From positions 434,001 to 498,000 of the forward strand of contig CABIZO010000003.1 of NCBI GenBank assembly GCA_902363255.1: DNA of 64,000 nucleotides, in the 5' to 3' direction. The notes under the pieces were generated by a model. The model was not told the origin of the DNA, did not search any database, and saw only the letters and a program-made list of their open reading frames with translations. Positions 34,239 to 42,679 of the stretch are shown here, piece by piece. The DNA comes from Peptostreptococcaceae bacterium. Its GTDB lineage: Bacteria; Bacillota; Clostridia; Peptostreptococcales; Peptostreptococcaceae. Position 1 is the stretch's first letter. Each line of letters begins with the position of its first letter. The translations under genes and the position numbers were made by a program.

Positions 34239-34341
34239 AAATTAATCATCCTACTTTAAAAATATGTAAAATAAATTAATTACTAATTTAAGTAATAAAG
34301 TTGAACAACTTGAAATATTTATAGGATAGGTTTTATTTAGT
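34239..34341. repeat. Copy B of the duplicated ~100-bp segment
   Basis: Similar to 32727-32828 (shared TTGAAATATTTATAGGATAG near the end). It is preceded by a 20-codon ORF (34167-34229) without a ribosome binding site. Confidence 0.6.
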
Positions 34342-34493
34342 TACAGTAAAGGAAATGTAATATTTAAAGATATAAATCATATTTACATAGAAAATAGTTT
34401 ATATTTTATTACAAAGTTATTTTTCTCATAATCTATTTTAGTAAAGTTAGGATTTTTATACTATTATTCACATCTATTAATTATGATAAATAA

Positions 34494-34525
34494 AAAACAC
34501 ATTGACAAAATTATCAATGTGTTTT
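34494..34525 (-). terminator. Terminator of the FMN oxidoreductase gene
   Basis: AAAACACATTGA / TCAATGTGTTTT. Close relative of the hairpin at 29470. Confidence 0.8.
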
Positions 34526-34577
34526 CGTTGATTTTAATGTTGGAGACGAGGCATTCTGCCCCCTCTCCACTATTCAA

Positions 34578-35594
34578 TTATCTATATATAACCTTCCCAT
34601 CAATGTCTTTTACACTTTGACATCCAGTAAGTCTCATAGTAGCTTCAAACTCACCTATAATCTTATTAATATACATCTCAACACCTTCTTTACCGCCACC
34701 AAAAGATGCAGTAACAAAAGGTCTTCCTATAAGTACGCCATCAGCCCCAAGTCCTATCAACTTAAGAACGTCAACACCGCTTCTAACACCACCATCAACT
34801 AAAATAGTTAACTTACCTTTAACAGCTTCAGCAATAGCAGGAAGTACATCAGCAGCACCTGGAGTACAGTCTAAAACTCTACCACCATGATTAGATACAA
34901 CTATGGCATCCACGCCAGCTTCCACAGCAAGCATAGCATCTTCAACAGTCATTATTCCTTTTACTATAAATGGTAACTTAGTAGCTGCTTTTAATTCTTT
35001 TAAAGCTTCCACGTCTTTTGGTACAACTGTTTTTCCATGCATAGATAAAGTAACAAGACCACATGCATCCACATCAACACCAACAGCAAAAGCTCCAGCT
35101 TCTTCAGCTAATTTTATTTTCTTTATTATATCGTGGTTTTCCCAAGGTTTTATAAATACTATACCTTCACCACCATTGTCTTTTAATACATCTAGGTTGT
35201 CCATTAAGAATGAATCTACAGCAGTATCACCAACCATTGGGAATATTCCAGTTTCTATACATCCTTCAACAACTGGAGTTATATATTCTCTTTCACTTAT
35301 TTGTCCACCCATGTTTAATGTAGTTCCTGTTATAGGAGCTGCAAATATTGGTGCTTTCATTTTTCTTCCAAATAATTCTACTGAAGTATCAGGGTCAACA
35401 ACATTATGTATAACTCTCATATTTATTTTAACGTCTTGTAAACTTTTAAAGTTTTGTATAAAAGCAGATCCAGTGTCTTTTCCACCCATTCCTGGTACTT
35501 CACCTGCACAAACTACTCCATTACAAGCTTTACATACTCTACAACTTCCATTTAATTTTTCTCTTGCATCTTTTAACATATCTTTATAGTTCAT
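34578..35594 (-). CDS. FMN-dependent alpha-hydroxy-acid oxidising protein
   Basis: A 338-residue TIM-barrel flavoprotein of the glycolate oxidase/lactate dehydrogenase/IDI-2-like group. FMN and substrate motifs are PIFAAPITGT, the KGIMTVEDAMLAVEAGVDAI strand with barrel Lys, the active-site VSNHGGR with catalytic His/Arg, and the phosphate loop LVDGGVRSGVDVLKLIGLGA followed by GRPF. An unusual N-terminal cysteine cluster, CRVCKACNGVVCAG, might bind a metal or an Fe-S cluster; this variant is common in clostridial members. The substrate is unknown. Monocistronic, 57 bases from rnhB. Confidence 0.86.
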   Translation of the reverse strand: MNYKDMLKDAREKLNGSCRVCKACNGVVCAGEVPGMGGKDTGSAFIQNFKSLQDVKINMRVIHNVVDPDTSVELFGRKMKAPIFAAPITGTTLNMGGQISEREYITPVVEGCIETGIFPMVGDTAVDSFLMDNLDVLKDNGGEGIVFIKPWENHDIIKKIKLAEEAGAFAVGVDVDACGLVTLSMHGKTVVPKDVEALKELKAATKLPFIVKGIMTVEDAMLAVEAGVDAIVVSNHGGRVLDCTPGAADVLPAIAEAVKGKLTILVDGGVRSGVDVLKLIGLGADGVLIGRPFVTASFGGGKEGVEMYINKIIGEFEATMRLTGCQSVKDIDGKVIYR

Positions 35595-35650
35595 TTTATC
35601 TTCCCCTCCAACAATAATTTACTTAACAACTCTTCAATTATTATTATAGC

Positions 35651-36418
35651 TTATAAAACATTCTTAAGGAAACTTTTTCTATGTATTGGCGTGATACCAT
35701 TTTTCTCTATTGCTTCGTAGTGTTCCTTTGTACCATATCCTTTGTTTGATTTAAATCCATATTCAGGATATATCTCATCATATTGACACATCATTCTATC
35801 TCTTGTAACCTTAGCTAGAATACTTGCCGCTCCTATAGATATAGATTTTGAATCACCTTTTATAATAGGATTTTGTTTTATATCTACACCAGGTATTGTA
35901 ACAGCATCTACTAACAAGTAGTCTGGCTTTATTTTCATTGAATTTAATGCTTTTTTCATTGCCATAAATGTGGCATTTAAAATATTGTAGTCATCTATTT
36001 CTTCGTTATCTAAAATTCCTATTCCATAGTCTAAAGCTTGCTCTTTTATTATTTCATATAACTCTTCTCTTTTACTTTCTTTAATTTTTTTAGAGTCATC
36101 TATTCCTTCTATTTTAGTGTGTGGAGGTAAAACAACTACAGCAGCAACTACAGGTCCTGCCAGTGGTCCTCTACCAACCTCATCTATTCCACCTATATAT
36201 AAATATCCTTTTTCATATCCATCATTTTCGTATGCATTTATAAGTTCAAGTCTTTCCTCTTCTTTTCTTCTAGCATCAAGTTTTTTAGCTAAAGATACTG
36301 CTAGTTTTTGTACTGATTTTCTTTCATCACTTTTTAATATATCTATATATTCTAAGTATTGATCTACTTTTAGATTATCTACTATTTCTTTAATTTCTTT
36401 TACGCTTTTATTTTGCAT
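35651..36418 (-). CDS. rnhB: Ribonuclease HII
   Basis: Cleaves RNA in RNA-DNA hybrids, including single ribonucleotides. A 255-residue protein with an N-terminal helical extension (~70 residues) typical of Firmicutes RNase HII. The catalytic pattern is GIDEVGRGPLAGPV (Asp, Glu), then LVDAVTIPG (Asp) and the C-terminal YPEYGFKSNKGYGTKEHY with the conserved GYGT. Third in the order rbgA - LRAT-like - rnhB. Confidence 0.96.
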   Translation of the reverse strand: MQNKSVKEIKEIVDNLKVDQYLEYIDILKSDERKSVQKLAVSLAKKLDARRKEEERLELINAYENDGYEKGYLYIGGIDEVGRGPLAGPVVAAVVVLPPHTKIEGIDDSKKIKESKREELYEIIKEQALDYGIGILDNEEIDDYNILNATFMAMKKALNSMKIKPDYLLVDAVTIPGVDIKQNPIIKGDSKSISIGAASILAKVTRDRMMCQYDEIYPEYGFKSNKGYGTKEHYEAIEKNGITPIHRKSFLKNVL

Positions 36419-36480
36419 TATTTTCTCCTTATTGTTTTTATCTTATTATATACTTACCTTTTATATTTTATCATATTAAA

Positions 36481-36514
36481 AAAATACGTGGATATTTTTT
36501 TACCCACGTATTTT
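36481..36514 (-). terminator. Terminator of the LRAT-like gene
   Basis: AAAATACGTGG / CCACGTATTTT with a T-rich tail on the minus strand, overlapping the gene's stop codon. Confidence 0.78.
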
Positions 36515-37016
36515 ATTCGTATATTCCCACTGACATTTTTACAAATACAGCCTTTAAAACAAGGTTCACTTGATAGGATTGCTTTACTCCTGTTTTACAC
36601 CATATGGCGAAATGTTCACAGTTGTTAGCAGGAAGTAAAAATTTTCGTTCTCCAACTCTGCTCCTTGCCCTTTTCACTGTTTCTTCTGGAGAATATATTT
36701 TAAACTTAGCTTTGTTTTTAATTTGATAAAGAAGATAGAGAGCTTGTGCTCCTTCTACCAAATCTCTATTTAATCCTTGCGCTCTTATTCTTTCTACAGT
36801 AGAAGATTTACCTTCTGAAAATTTATATACATAATATTTGTCCGAGCCCCCTAAAAAATTTTCAATATCTGTTTCAGCTATAATCATTTCTCTTAGGAAG
36901 AAATCTTTGTCTTTACCACTATAGTGAATAACATGATTCTTATCTACAAATATTCCAAAATGATTATAGATTCCGTGATTAACACATATTACATCTCCGT
37001 ATTGAGGTTCAATCAA
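36513..37016 (-). CDS. LRAT-domain (NlpC/P60-like) protein
   Basis: A 167-residue protein of the lecithin:retinol acyltransferase (LRAT-like) group, a permuted NlpC/P60 thiol fold. His residues are in GIYNHFGIFVDKNHVIHYSG, and the catalytic Cys is in the hallmark NNCEHFAIWCKTG. Bacterial members are poorly studied; relatives act as acyltransferases or phospholipases. The likely start is a TTG nine bases after GGGAGG; another TTG five codons upstream lies within the ribosome binding site. A hydrophobic C-terminus (VNLVLKAVFVKMSVGI) might touch the membrane, as in eukaryotic LRAT-like proteins. Confidence 0.8.
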   Translation of the reverse strand: MIEPQYGDVICVNHGIYNHFGIFVDKNHVIHYSGKDKDFFLREMIIAETDIENFLGGSDKYYVYKFSEGKSSTVERIRAQGLNRDLVEGAQALYLLYQIKNKAKFKIYSPEETVKRARSRVGERKFLLPANNCEHFAIWCKTGVKQSYQVNLVLKAVFVKMSVGIYE

Positions 37017-37086
37017 AATATCGCCTCCCAATAAATATTTATATATATAATTTATGATTTATTATTTATATTGTTATATTAAAAAA

Positions 37087-37105
37087 GAAAGTCACAATGA
37101 CTTTC
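37087..37105 (-). terminator. rbgA terminator
   Basis: GAAAGTCA-CAA-TGACTTTC, followed by a T-run on the minus strand. Confidence 0.85.
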
Positions 37106-37109
37106 TCTC

Positions 37110-38024
37110 TTATTTATCCATATAATCCATAGGTTCTTCTAAAGATATTTGTCCTATTTTACCTTCTCTGTACTCATTTAATACAGTTTGAGCAATTCTA
37201 GTATAGTCTAATTCTTGTCTTCCTAAGATAAATCCTCTTTTTCTACCTATCATTTCCATAGTTTCTAGTGGAGTTTCTCCTAGTTCTTCTAATTTATATC
37301 TAGCTTTTAATTTTTCTGGCTCTATTTCCATAAGTTTTTCTATAAACTTAAGTCCTAGAGTGTCTATATCAAGTATTTCATCTTTTATAGCTCTACTGAA
37401 TGCTAAGTTAAGTGCTACATCTTGATCTTCAAATTTAGGCCAAAGTATACCTGGAGTATCAAGTAATTCTAAGTTTCCTTTAAGTCTTACCCATTGCTTA
37501 CATTTAGTAACACCTGGTTTATCTCCAGTTACAGTACTTTTTCTTCCTGTAAGTTTGTTTATAAGAGTTGATTTACCTACGTTTGGAATACCAACTATCA
37601 TAAGTCTGATAGCTCTTTCTTGTCTTCCTTTTGCTTTAAGGTTATCCATCATTTCTTTAGTAACGTTTTTACATTCTTCTACTATTTTATTTACTCCATT
37701 ACCTTTTGTAGTAGACACAGGTATTGCTTTTATTCCTCTTTTAGCATAGTAGTTAACCCACTTACTTAAGTTTGCTGGATTTGCTAAGTCACTTTTATTT
37801 AAAACAACTACTCTTGGTTTATCCCCTACTATTGAGTCTATTTGAGGATTTCTACTTGAGTAAGGTATTCTAGCATCTAATAACTCTATTACAACGTCTA
37901 CCATCTTTAAGTTATTTTGAACTAATTCCTTAGTTTTTTTCATATGCCCTGGATACCAGTTTATATGTAAATTATCGTCTTTTAAATATTCGTCATAATC
38001 ACTTCTTCTATAGTCTCTTGCCAT
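37110..38024 (-). CDS. rbgA: Ribosome biogenesis GTPase RbgA (YlqF)
   Basis: A 304-residue circularly permuted GTPase needed for late 50S subunit assembly. Motifs appear in the permuted order: G4 LNKSDLA, G5 near PVSTTKG, G1 GIPNVGKST, G2 TGDKPGVT, G3 DTPGILWP. The N-terminal HINWYPGHMKKT is the hallmark of the family; the C-terminal ANTAR-like domain follows. Gene order with rplS, trmD and rimM is the standard Firmicutes arrangement. Confidence 0.96.
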   Translation of the reverse strand: MARDYRRSDYDEYLKDDNLHINWYPGHMKKTKELVQNNLKMVDVVIELLDARIPYSSRNPQIDSIVGDKPRVVVLNKSDLANPANLSKWVNYYAKRGIKAIPVSTTKGNGVNKIVEECKNVTKEMMDNLKAKGRQERAIRLMIVGIPNVGKSTLINKLTGRKSTVTGDKPGVTKCKQWVRLKGNLELLDTPGILWPKFEDQDVALNLAFSRAIKDEILDIDTLGLKFIEKLMEIEPEKLKARYKLEELGETPLETMEMIGRKRGFILGRQELDYTRIAQTVLNEYREGKIGQISLEEPMDYMDK

Positions 38025-38126
38025 GTTCTCACTTCCTTATCTTTTTATAAGTACTAATTTATATCATCCTATATATAGGATTTCTTTTTTTGTTATATCT
38101 ATGCTTTTATTCATATTAATGACTGA

Positions 38127-38176
38127 AAAAATTCACTTCGCTCATATGACCAACGTCTACGCCCGTTGCTCAACTT
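38127..38176. repeat. Dispersed repeat, single copy
   Basis: AAAATTCACTTCGCTCATAT...CCAACG...CCCGTTGCTCAA, matching the ends of the 66-bp unit at 47.5 kb but with a shorter middle. It lies between rbgA and rplS. Confidence 0.6.
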
Positions 38177-38240
38177 AATATGTTATAATTTACAATTTAT
38201 CTAAAAACCAAATAAATTATAAATTCTTAATTACTGAAAA

Positions 38241-38266
38241 AAGGAAATCCCAAAAGAGATTTCCTT
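38241..38266 (-). terminator. Terminator after rplS
   Basis: AAGGAAATC / GATTTCCTT followed by TTTTTTCAG on the minus strand. Confidence 0.85.
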
Positions 38267-38289
38267 CCTTAATTAACTTAAAAAAGTTA

Positions 38290-38640
38290 TTATTTACTTC
38301 TAGCTTCTTTTATTTTAGCAGCTTTACCAGTTCTAGTTCTTAGGTAGTTTATCTTAGCTCTTCTTACTTTACCTTTTCTAGTAACTTCGATTTTTTCTAT
38401 TTTTGGAGAGTGAACTGGGAAAGTTCTTTCTACACCAACGTTGAATGATATTTTTCTAACAGTGAAAGTTTCTCTAGCTCCTCCACCTTGTCTCTTCATT
38501 ACAACACCTTCAAATACCTGAATTCTTTCTCTTTTTCCTTCAACTATTTTAACGTGTACTCTTACTGTGTCCCCAGGTCCAAATGCAGGAACTTCAGCTT
38601 TTAATTGTTCTTGTTCTAATGATTTTATTAATTCGTTCAT
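38290..38640 (-). CDS. rplS: Ribosomal protein L19
   Basis: A 116-residue 50S protein at the 30S-50S interface. Hallmarks are [27 protein letters not shown] and [18 protein letters not shown]. The start is the ATG after TTAGGAGGAAGAAA ([14 protein letters not shown]); a seven-codon longer frame is not supported. Third in rimM-trmD-rplS. Confidence 0.97.
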   Translation of the reverse strand: MNELIKSLEQEQLKAEVPAFGPGDTVRVHVKIVEGKRERIQVFEGVVMKRQGGGARETFTVRKISFNVGVERTFPVHSPKIEKIEVTRKGKVRRAKINYLRTRTGKAAKIKEARSK

Positions 38641-38738
38641 TTTCTTCCTCCTAAGTATCATAGACGCTCTTAATTACTGACCAATGTAAGCAGAGGAACG
38701 CCCGTATTTTTCAACAGTCTTAATTATACTATAATTAT

Positions 38739-39434
38739 TTACTTCTTACAAGACTTTTTATACAAATCAGGTCTCCTAAGTTTTGTAATTTTTTTAGATT
38801 CTTCAAGACGCCATTGTTCTATTTTTTGATGATTACCTGATAGCAATACATCTGGTACAGACATACCCATAAACTCTCTTGGTCTAGTATAATGTGGGTA
38901 TTCTAATAAATCATCTTTGAAACTTTCTTCTTCAAATGATTCATTTTGACTAAGTACACCCGGAATTAGTCTAGCTATAGAGTCTATCATAATTAAAGCT
39001 GGAAGTTCTCCACCTGTTAATACGTAGTCTCCTATAGACACTTCATCCGTTACTATTAAGTCAATTATTCTTTGATCTATTCCTTCATAATGACCACAAA
39101 GTAATATTATATCCTCACCTAGAGATAAATCACTTGCTATCTCTTGTTTATATACTTGTCCTTTTGGTGTTAAATATACCACCCTAGGATTTTTTATATT
39201 GTGAGTGTCTACAATATGCTTATAAGTGTCGTATATAGGCTGAGGAGTCATTAACATTCCTGCTCCCCCTCCAAATGGATAGTCATCGACTTTTTTATGT
39301 TTATTTGCTGAAAAATCTCTAATATTGTACACATGTACTTCTATTATTTCTTTTTCAATAGCTCTTTTCATTATACTTTCACTCATATATGAGTTAAAAA
39401 TATCTGGGAAAAGAGTCATAATGTGAAATCTCAT
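38739..39434 (-). CDS. trmD: tRNA (guanine-N1)-methyltransferase
   Basis: Methylates G37 of tRNAs using S-adenosylmethionine, preventing frameshifts. The 231-residue SPOUT protein has MTLFPDIFNSYMSESI at the N-terminus, YPFGGGAGMLM, and the knot motifs LLCGHYEGIDQRI and SIGDYVLTGGELPALIM, then HYTRP. It starts eight bases after rimM ends. Confidence 0.97.
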   Translation of the reverse strand: MRFHIMTLFPDIFNSYMSESIMKRAIEKEIIEVHVYNIRDFSANKHKKVDDYPFGGGAGMLMTPQPIYDTYKHIVDTHNIKNPRVVYLTPKGQVYKQEIASDLSLGEDIILLCGHYEGIDQRIIDLIVTDEVSIGDYVLTGGELPALIMIDSIARLIPGVLSQNESFEEESFKDDLLEYPHYTRPREFMGMSVPDVLLSGNHQKIEQWRLEESKKITKLRRPDLYKKSCKK

Positions 39435-39442
39435 ATTATCAC

Positions 39443-39958
39443 CTAATCTAACATTCCTTTAATCGGATCTATTATCATTTTCTTTTCATCTAAGTTTATT
39501 TCAGGAACAAATTTTAATGTTGATGGGATAAGATATTCTTTGTCGTTATCTCCTTTTACAACATATACATCGTTAGCTGAGTATTGTAGTACATCCTTAA
39601 GAGTCCCTACTTTTTCTCCACCTACTGTAAATACTTCTAGTCCTATTAAATCTGCTATGAAAAATTCATCTTCATCAAGATCTACACTGTCTTCTCTAGA
39701 TATATAAAGGTTTTTAGTTTTAATTTTTTCAGCAAGCTCCACAGAATCTATACCTTTTATTTTCATTATAACCATATTTCCTTTATATCTAACTCTTTCA
39801 ACTTCATATTCTTTGTCGAAGTTTTTATCAAGATAAAAACTTTCTAAATCATCAAATCTGTTTATATCATCCACATATGGATATACTCTTACTTCGCCTT
39901 TAAGACCTTGAGTATTTACTATTTGGCCGATTCTAAAATGAGTTAACTTTTCTTTCAT
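39443..39958 (-). CDS. rimM: 16S rRNA processing protein RimM
   Basis: A 171-residue 30S assembly factor that binds S19. The N-terminal RimM barrel (FRIGQIVNTQGLKGEVRVYP) is followed by a C-terminal PRC barrel (IGLEVFTVGGEKVGTLKDVL, YLIPSTLKFVPEIN). First in rimM-trmD-rplS; a 299-base gap separates it from khpA. Confidence 0.95.
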   Translation of the reverse strand: MKEKLTHFRIGQIVNTQGLKGEVRVYPYVDDINRFDDLESFYLDKNFDKEYEVERVRYKGNMVIMKIKGIDSVELAEKIKTKNLYISREDSVDLDEDEFFIADLIGLEVFTVGGEKVGTLKDVLQYSANDVYVVKGDNDKEYLIPSTLKFVPEINLDEKKMIIDPIKGMLD

Positions 39959-40049
39959 AGTCTCACCTACTTTAAACTGTTTAATTATATTTATAATTCT
40001 TTAATATATAAAAATTCACATCAAATATTAAATGAGTTTTTGTTTTTTT

Positions 40050-40088
40050 GTTTTTAGTCTTTTGTTTTTAGTCTTTGTTTTTAGTCTT
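40050..40088. repeat. Three tandem copies of GTTTTTAGTCTT
   Basis: Copies at 40050, 40064 and 40077, spaced 13-14 bases, in the AT-rich gap upstream of rimM (39959-40257). The gap otherwise holds the khpA terminator and probably the rimM promoter. Confidence 0.7.
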
Positions 40089-40231
40089 AAAATTATTTTT
40101 AATTGATTTAAACATTTAATATCTTATTATTAATTTCTAATTTCAAAGATTATTAGTAAAAATTTATTTTGTGGTCAAAACGCTTAAAAACGCTGAATTA
40201 ACGCCCTCATATTTTACTTATTATAAACAAA

Positions 40232-40257
40232 AAGGATTAGGCATATACCTAACCCTT
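40232..40257 (-). terminator. Terminator after khpA
   Basis: AAGGATTAGG / CCTAACCCTT (one mismatch) followed on the minus strand by TTTTTGTTTATAAT, directly at the stop codon. It separates ffh-rpsP-khpA from rimM-trmD-rplS. Confidence 0.8.
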
Positions 40258-40485
40258 CTATAATATTTCAAGTGAAACCTTGACATTTTCTTTATTTCCA
40301 GCAGATTTTAATACAGTTCTGATAGCCTTAGCTATTCTTCCCTGTTTTCCGATAACCTTGCCCACATCATCTTGAGAAACTTTTAGTTTTAAGATAATTT
40401 CATCTTTTTCTATAGTTTCTTCTACTGTCACTTCGTCAGGATTATCTACTAGAGCTTTAACAATATGCATAACTAGCTCTTTCAT
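40258..40485 (-). CDS. khpA: KH-domain RNA-binding protein KhpA
   Basis: A 75-residue single KH domain protein. The GKQGRIAKAIRTVLKSAG stretch has the GxxG RNA-binding loop. In other Firmicutes KhpA pairs with KhpB and affects cell length and RNA metabolism. The rpsP-khpA order is conserved. Confidence 0.93.
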   Translation of the reverse strand: MKELVMHIVKALVDNPDEVTVEETIEKDEIILKLKVSQDDVGKVIGKQGRIAKAIRTVLKSAGNKENVKVSLEIL

Positions 40486-40547
40486 ATATTCATCTCCTAA
40501 AAATTAATCCTTAATGGATTATATTGAGTACTAAAATAGTCTAATTA

Positions 40548-40820
40548 CTATTTAGATTGTTTTTGAGCTTCGAACTTTTCAGTTATTCCGTTGTTAGCGA
40601 ATAATTTTTTAACAGTATCAGTTGGTTGAGCTCCTACTGATAACCATTTTAAAGCTTTCTCATCGTTTATTCTAGTTTCTTTGTTAGCTGAAACTGGATT
40701 GTAGTATCCTATTTCTTCTATGAATTTTCCATCTCTAGGAGATCTAGAGTCTGCTACTACTATTCTGTAGAAAGGTTTTTTGTTTGCACCCATTCTTTTT
40801 AATCTTATTTTAACTGCCAT
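40548..40820 (-). CDS. rpsP: Ribosomal protein S16
   Basis: A 90-residue 30S protein: [41 protein letters not shown], and [16 protein letters not shown]. The start is the ATG following GGAGGTGACTGTA; a GTG three codons upstream lies inside the ribosome binding site. It follows ffh by 43 bases. Confidence 0.97.
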   Translation of the reverse strand: MAVKIRLKRMGANKKPFYRIVVADSRSPRDGKFIEEIGYYNPVSANKETRINDEKALKWLSVGAQPTDTVKKLFANNGITEKFEAQKQSK

Positions 40821-40863
40821 TACAGTCACCTCCGAATTTTTTTTGTCTATTTTTGTGTATTAT

Positions 40864-42216
40864 TTATTTAAAGAAAGGAAGTCCGCCAAGTGCGCCTCTT
40901 TTCTTCATACCTTTTTGATTACCCATAAACATCTTCATCATTTTTTTCATTTCAGTTAATTGTTTTATAAGTCTGTTTATGTCTTGTACGCTTGTCCCAC
41001 TACCTTTTGCTATTCTTCTTTTTCTTGAAGCATTCAGGATTTCTGGTTTACGTCTTTCTTCTAAAGTCATAGATTGTATTATGGCTTTAGTTCTTTTCAT
41101 TTCTTTTCCATTTAAATCCACATCACCAAGTTGATTTTTTAAGTTACCCATACCTGGCATCATTCCAAGAATTTTATCAAGTGGACCCATGTTTTCTATT
41201 TGTTCAAATTGAGCTAACATGTCTTCAAAGTCAAAATCTTGTTTTCTGATTTTGCTTTCTAACTCTTTAGCTTTCTCTAAATCCATAGCATCTTGAGCTT
41301 TTTCTATTAAACTTAGTACATCTCCCATTCCTAGGATTCTTGATGCCATTCTATCTGGATAGAATGGTTCTAAGTCATCTAATTTTTCACCCATACCTAT
41401 GAATTTAATTGGTTTTTGTGTTACAGCTCTTATTGAAAGTGCTGCCCCACCTCTTGTATCACCATCAAGTTTTGTAAGAACTACACCGTCTAAGCCTAAA
41501 GCTTCATCAAAACTTTGTGATACATTTACTGCATCTTGACCTGTCATAGAGTCAACTACTAATAAAATCTCATGTGGTTTTATTTCTGATTTAATAGATT
41601 TTAATTCATCCATTAATGTTTCATCTATGTGCAGTCTACCTGCTGTATCTATAATAACTAAGTCATTGTTATTTTTTAGAGCATGACTTAATCCTGCTTT
41701 TGCTATATTTACTGGGCTTTCTTTATCACCCATATTGAATACTGGTATATCTAGCTTTTCTCCTACAACTTGTAATTGTTTTATCGCTGCAGGTCTATAA
41801 ACGTCACAAGCTACTAATAAAGGTCTTTTACCTTGCTTTTTAAAGTAGTTACCTATTTTCCCTGAAGTAGTTGTTTTACCAGCACCTTGAAGACCAACCA
41901 TCATTATAATTGTAGGTGGTTTCGAAGATATCATTACTTTACTTTGTACATCTCCCATAAGAGAAGTAAGTTCTTCATTTACTATTTTAATAACGTGTTG
42001 AGCTGGTGTTAAGCTTGTCATAACATCTTGTCCAACACATCTTTCTTGAACCTTTTTTATAAAATCTTTAACAACTTTAAAGTTTACGTCTGCTTCTAAT
42101 AAAGCAAGTTTAACTTCTCTCATTGCATCTTTTACATCTTTTTCTGTAAGTTTTCCTTTTGATTTTAACTTACCAAGTGCACCTTGCAATTTATCTGATA
42201 AACCTTCAAATATCAT
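40864..42216 (-). CDS. ffh: Signal recognition particle protein Ffh
   Basis: A 450-residue GTPase that binds 4.5S RNA and signal peptides on ribosomes. N domain 1-~85; G domain with GLQGAGKTT, DVYRPAAIKQL, DTAGRLH, TKLDGD; M domain (~300-435) rich in Met, with the RNA-binding RRKRIAKGSGTSVQDINRL. It overlaps the end of ylxM by four bases, which couples them. Confidence 0.98.
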   Translation of the reverse strand: MIFEGLSDKLQGALGKLKSKGKLTEKDVKDAMREVKLALLEADVNFKVVKDFIKKVQERCVGQDVMTSLTPAQHVIKIVNEELTSLMGDVQSKVMISSKPPTIIMMVGLQGAGKTTTSGKIGNYFKKQGKRPLLVACDVYRPAAIKQLQVVGEKLDIPVFNMGDKESPVNIAKAGLSHALKNNNDLVIIDTAGRLHIDETLMDELKSIKSEIKPHEILLVVDSMTGQDAVNVSQSFDEALGLDGVVLTKLDGDTRGGAALSIRAVTQKPIKFIGMGEKLDDLEPFYPDRMASRILGMGDVLSLIEKAQDAMDLEKAKELESKIRKQDFDFEDMLAQFEQIENMGPLDKILGMMPGMGNLKNQLGDVDLNGKEMKRTKAIIQSMTLEERRKPEILNASRKRRIAKGSGTSVQDINRLIKQLTEMKKMMKMFMGNQKGMKKRGALGGLPFFK

Positions 42217-42581
42217 TTCAACAACTCCCTACATATTTGTTCTATTGTTTCTAACTTAGGGATTAAATTAGCACAATCTCTATTTTGCAATAAATCTTGT
42301 TTAATGTCAACAATTTTATCTTCCAGCGATTTTAAGATTTCTTCTTGTTTATTATTTTCTGATACTAAGTGAAGTTTGTTTTCGTATTCCCTTAATATCT
42401 TCTCTGAACGTTTAAGCGTATCGTAAACTCCTTGTCTAGATACATTAAGATTTTCGCTGATTTCACCTAAAGAATAATTTTCTTCATAGTAAAGTGAAAC
42501 TATTTCTTTTTGTTTATCAGTTAGTAATTCTTTGTATTGTTCAAATAATAACCCGATTTCCACCATTTTATCTATATTCAT
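42213..42581 (-). CDS. ylxM: YlxM/UPF0122 helix-turn-helix protein
   Basis: A 122-residue protein with a sigma-70 region-4-like helix-turn-helix (LTDKQKEIVSLYYEENYSLG, EISENLNVSRQGVYDTLKR). YlxM is linked to the SRP pathway in Gram-positives. It ends four bases inside ffh. Its C-terminus is helical and acidic. Confidence 0.93.
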   Translation of the reverse strand: MNIDKMVEIGLLFEQYKELLTDKQKEIVSLYYEENYSLGEISENLNVSRQGVYDTLKRSEKILREYENKLHLVSENNKQEEILKSLEDKIVDIKQDLLQNRDCANLIPKLETIEQICRELLK

Positions 42582-42679
42582 AACTTCACTTCCCAGTGTA
42601 TACTGTAAAGGTTATTTACTTTACACATTGTATTTTATATTAAAACTAATTTATTGTCAATATATATTTCGTCTAATTT

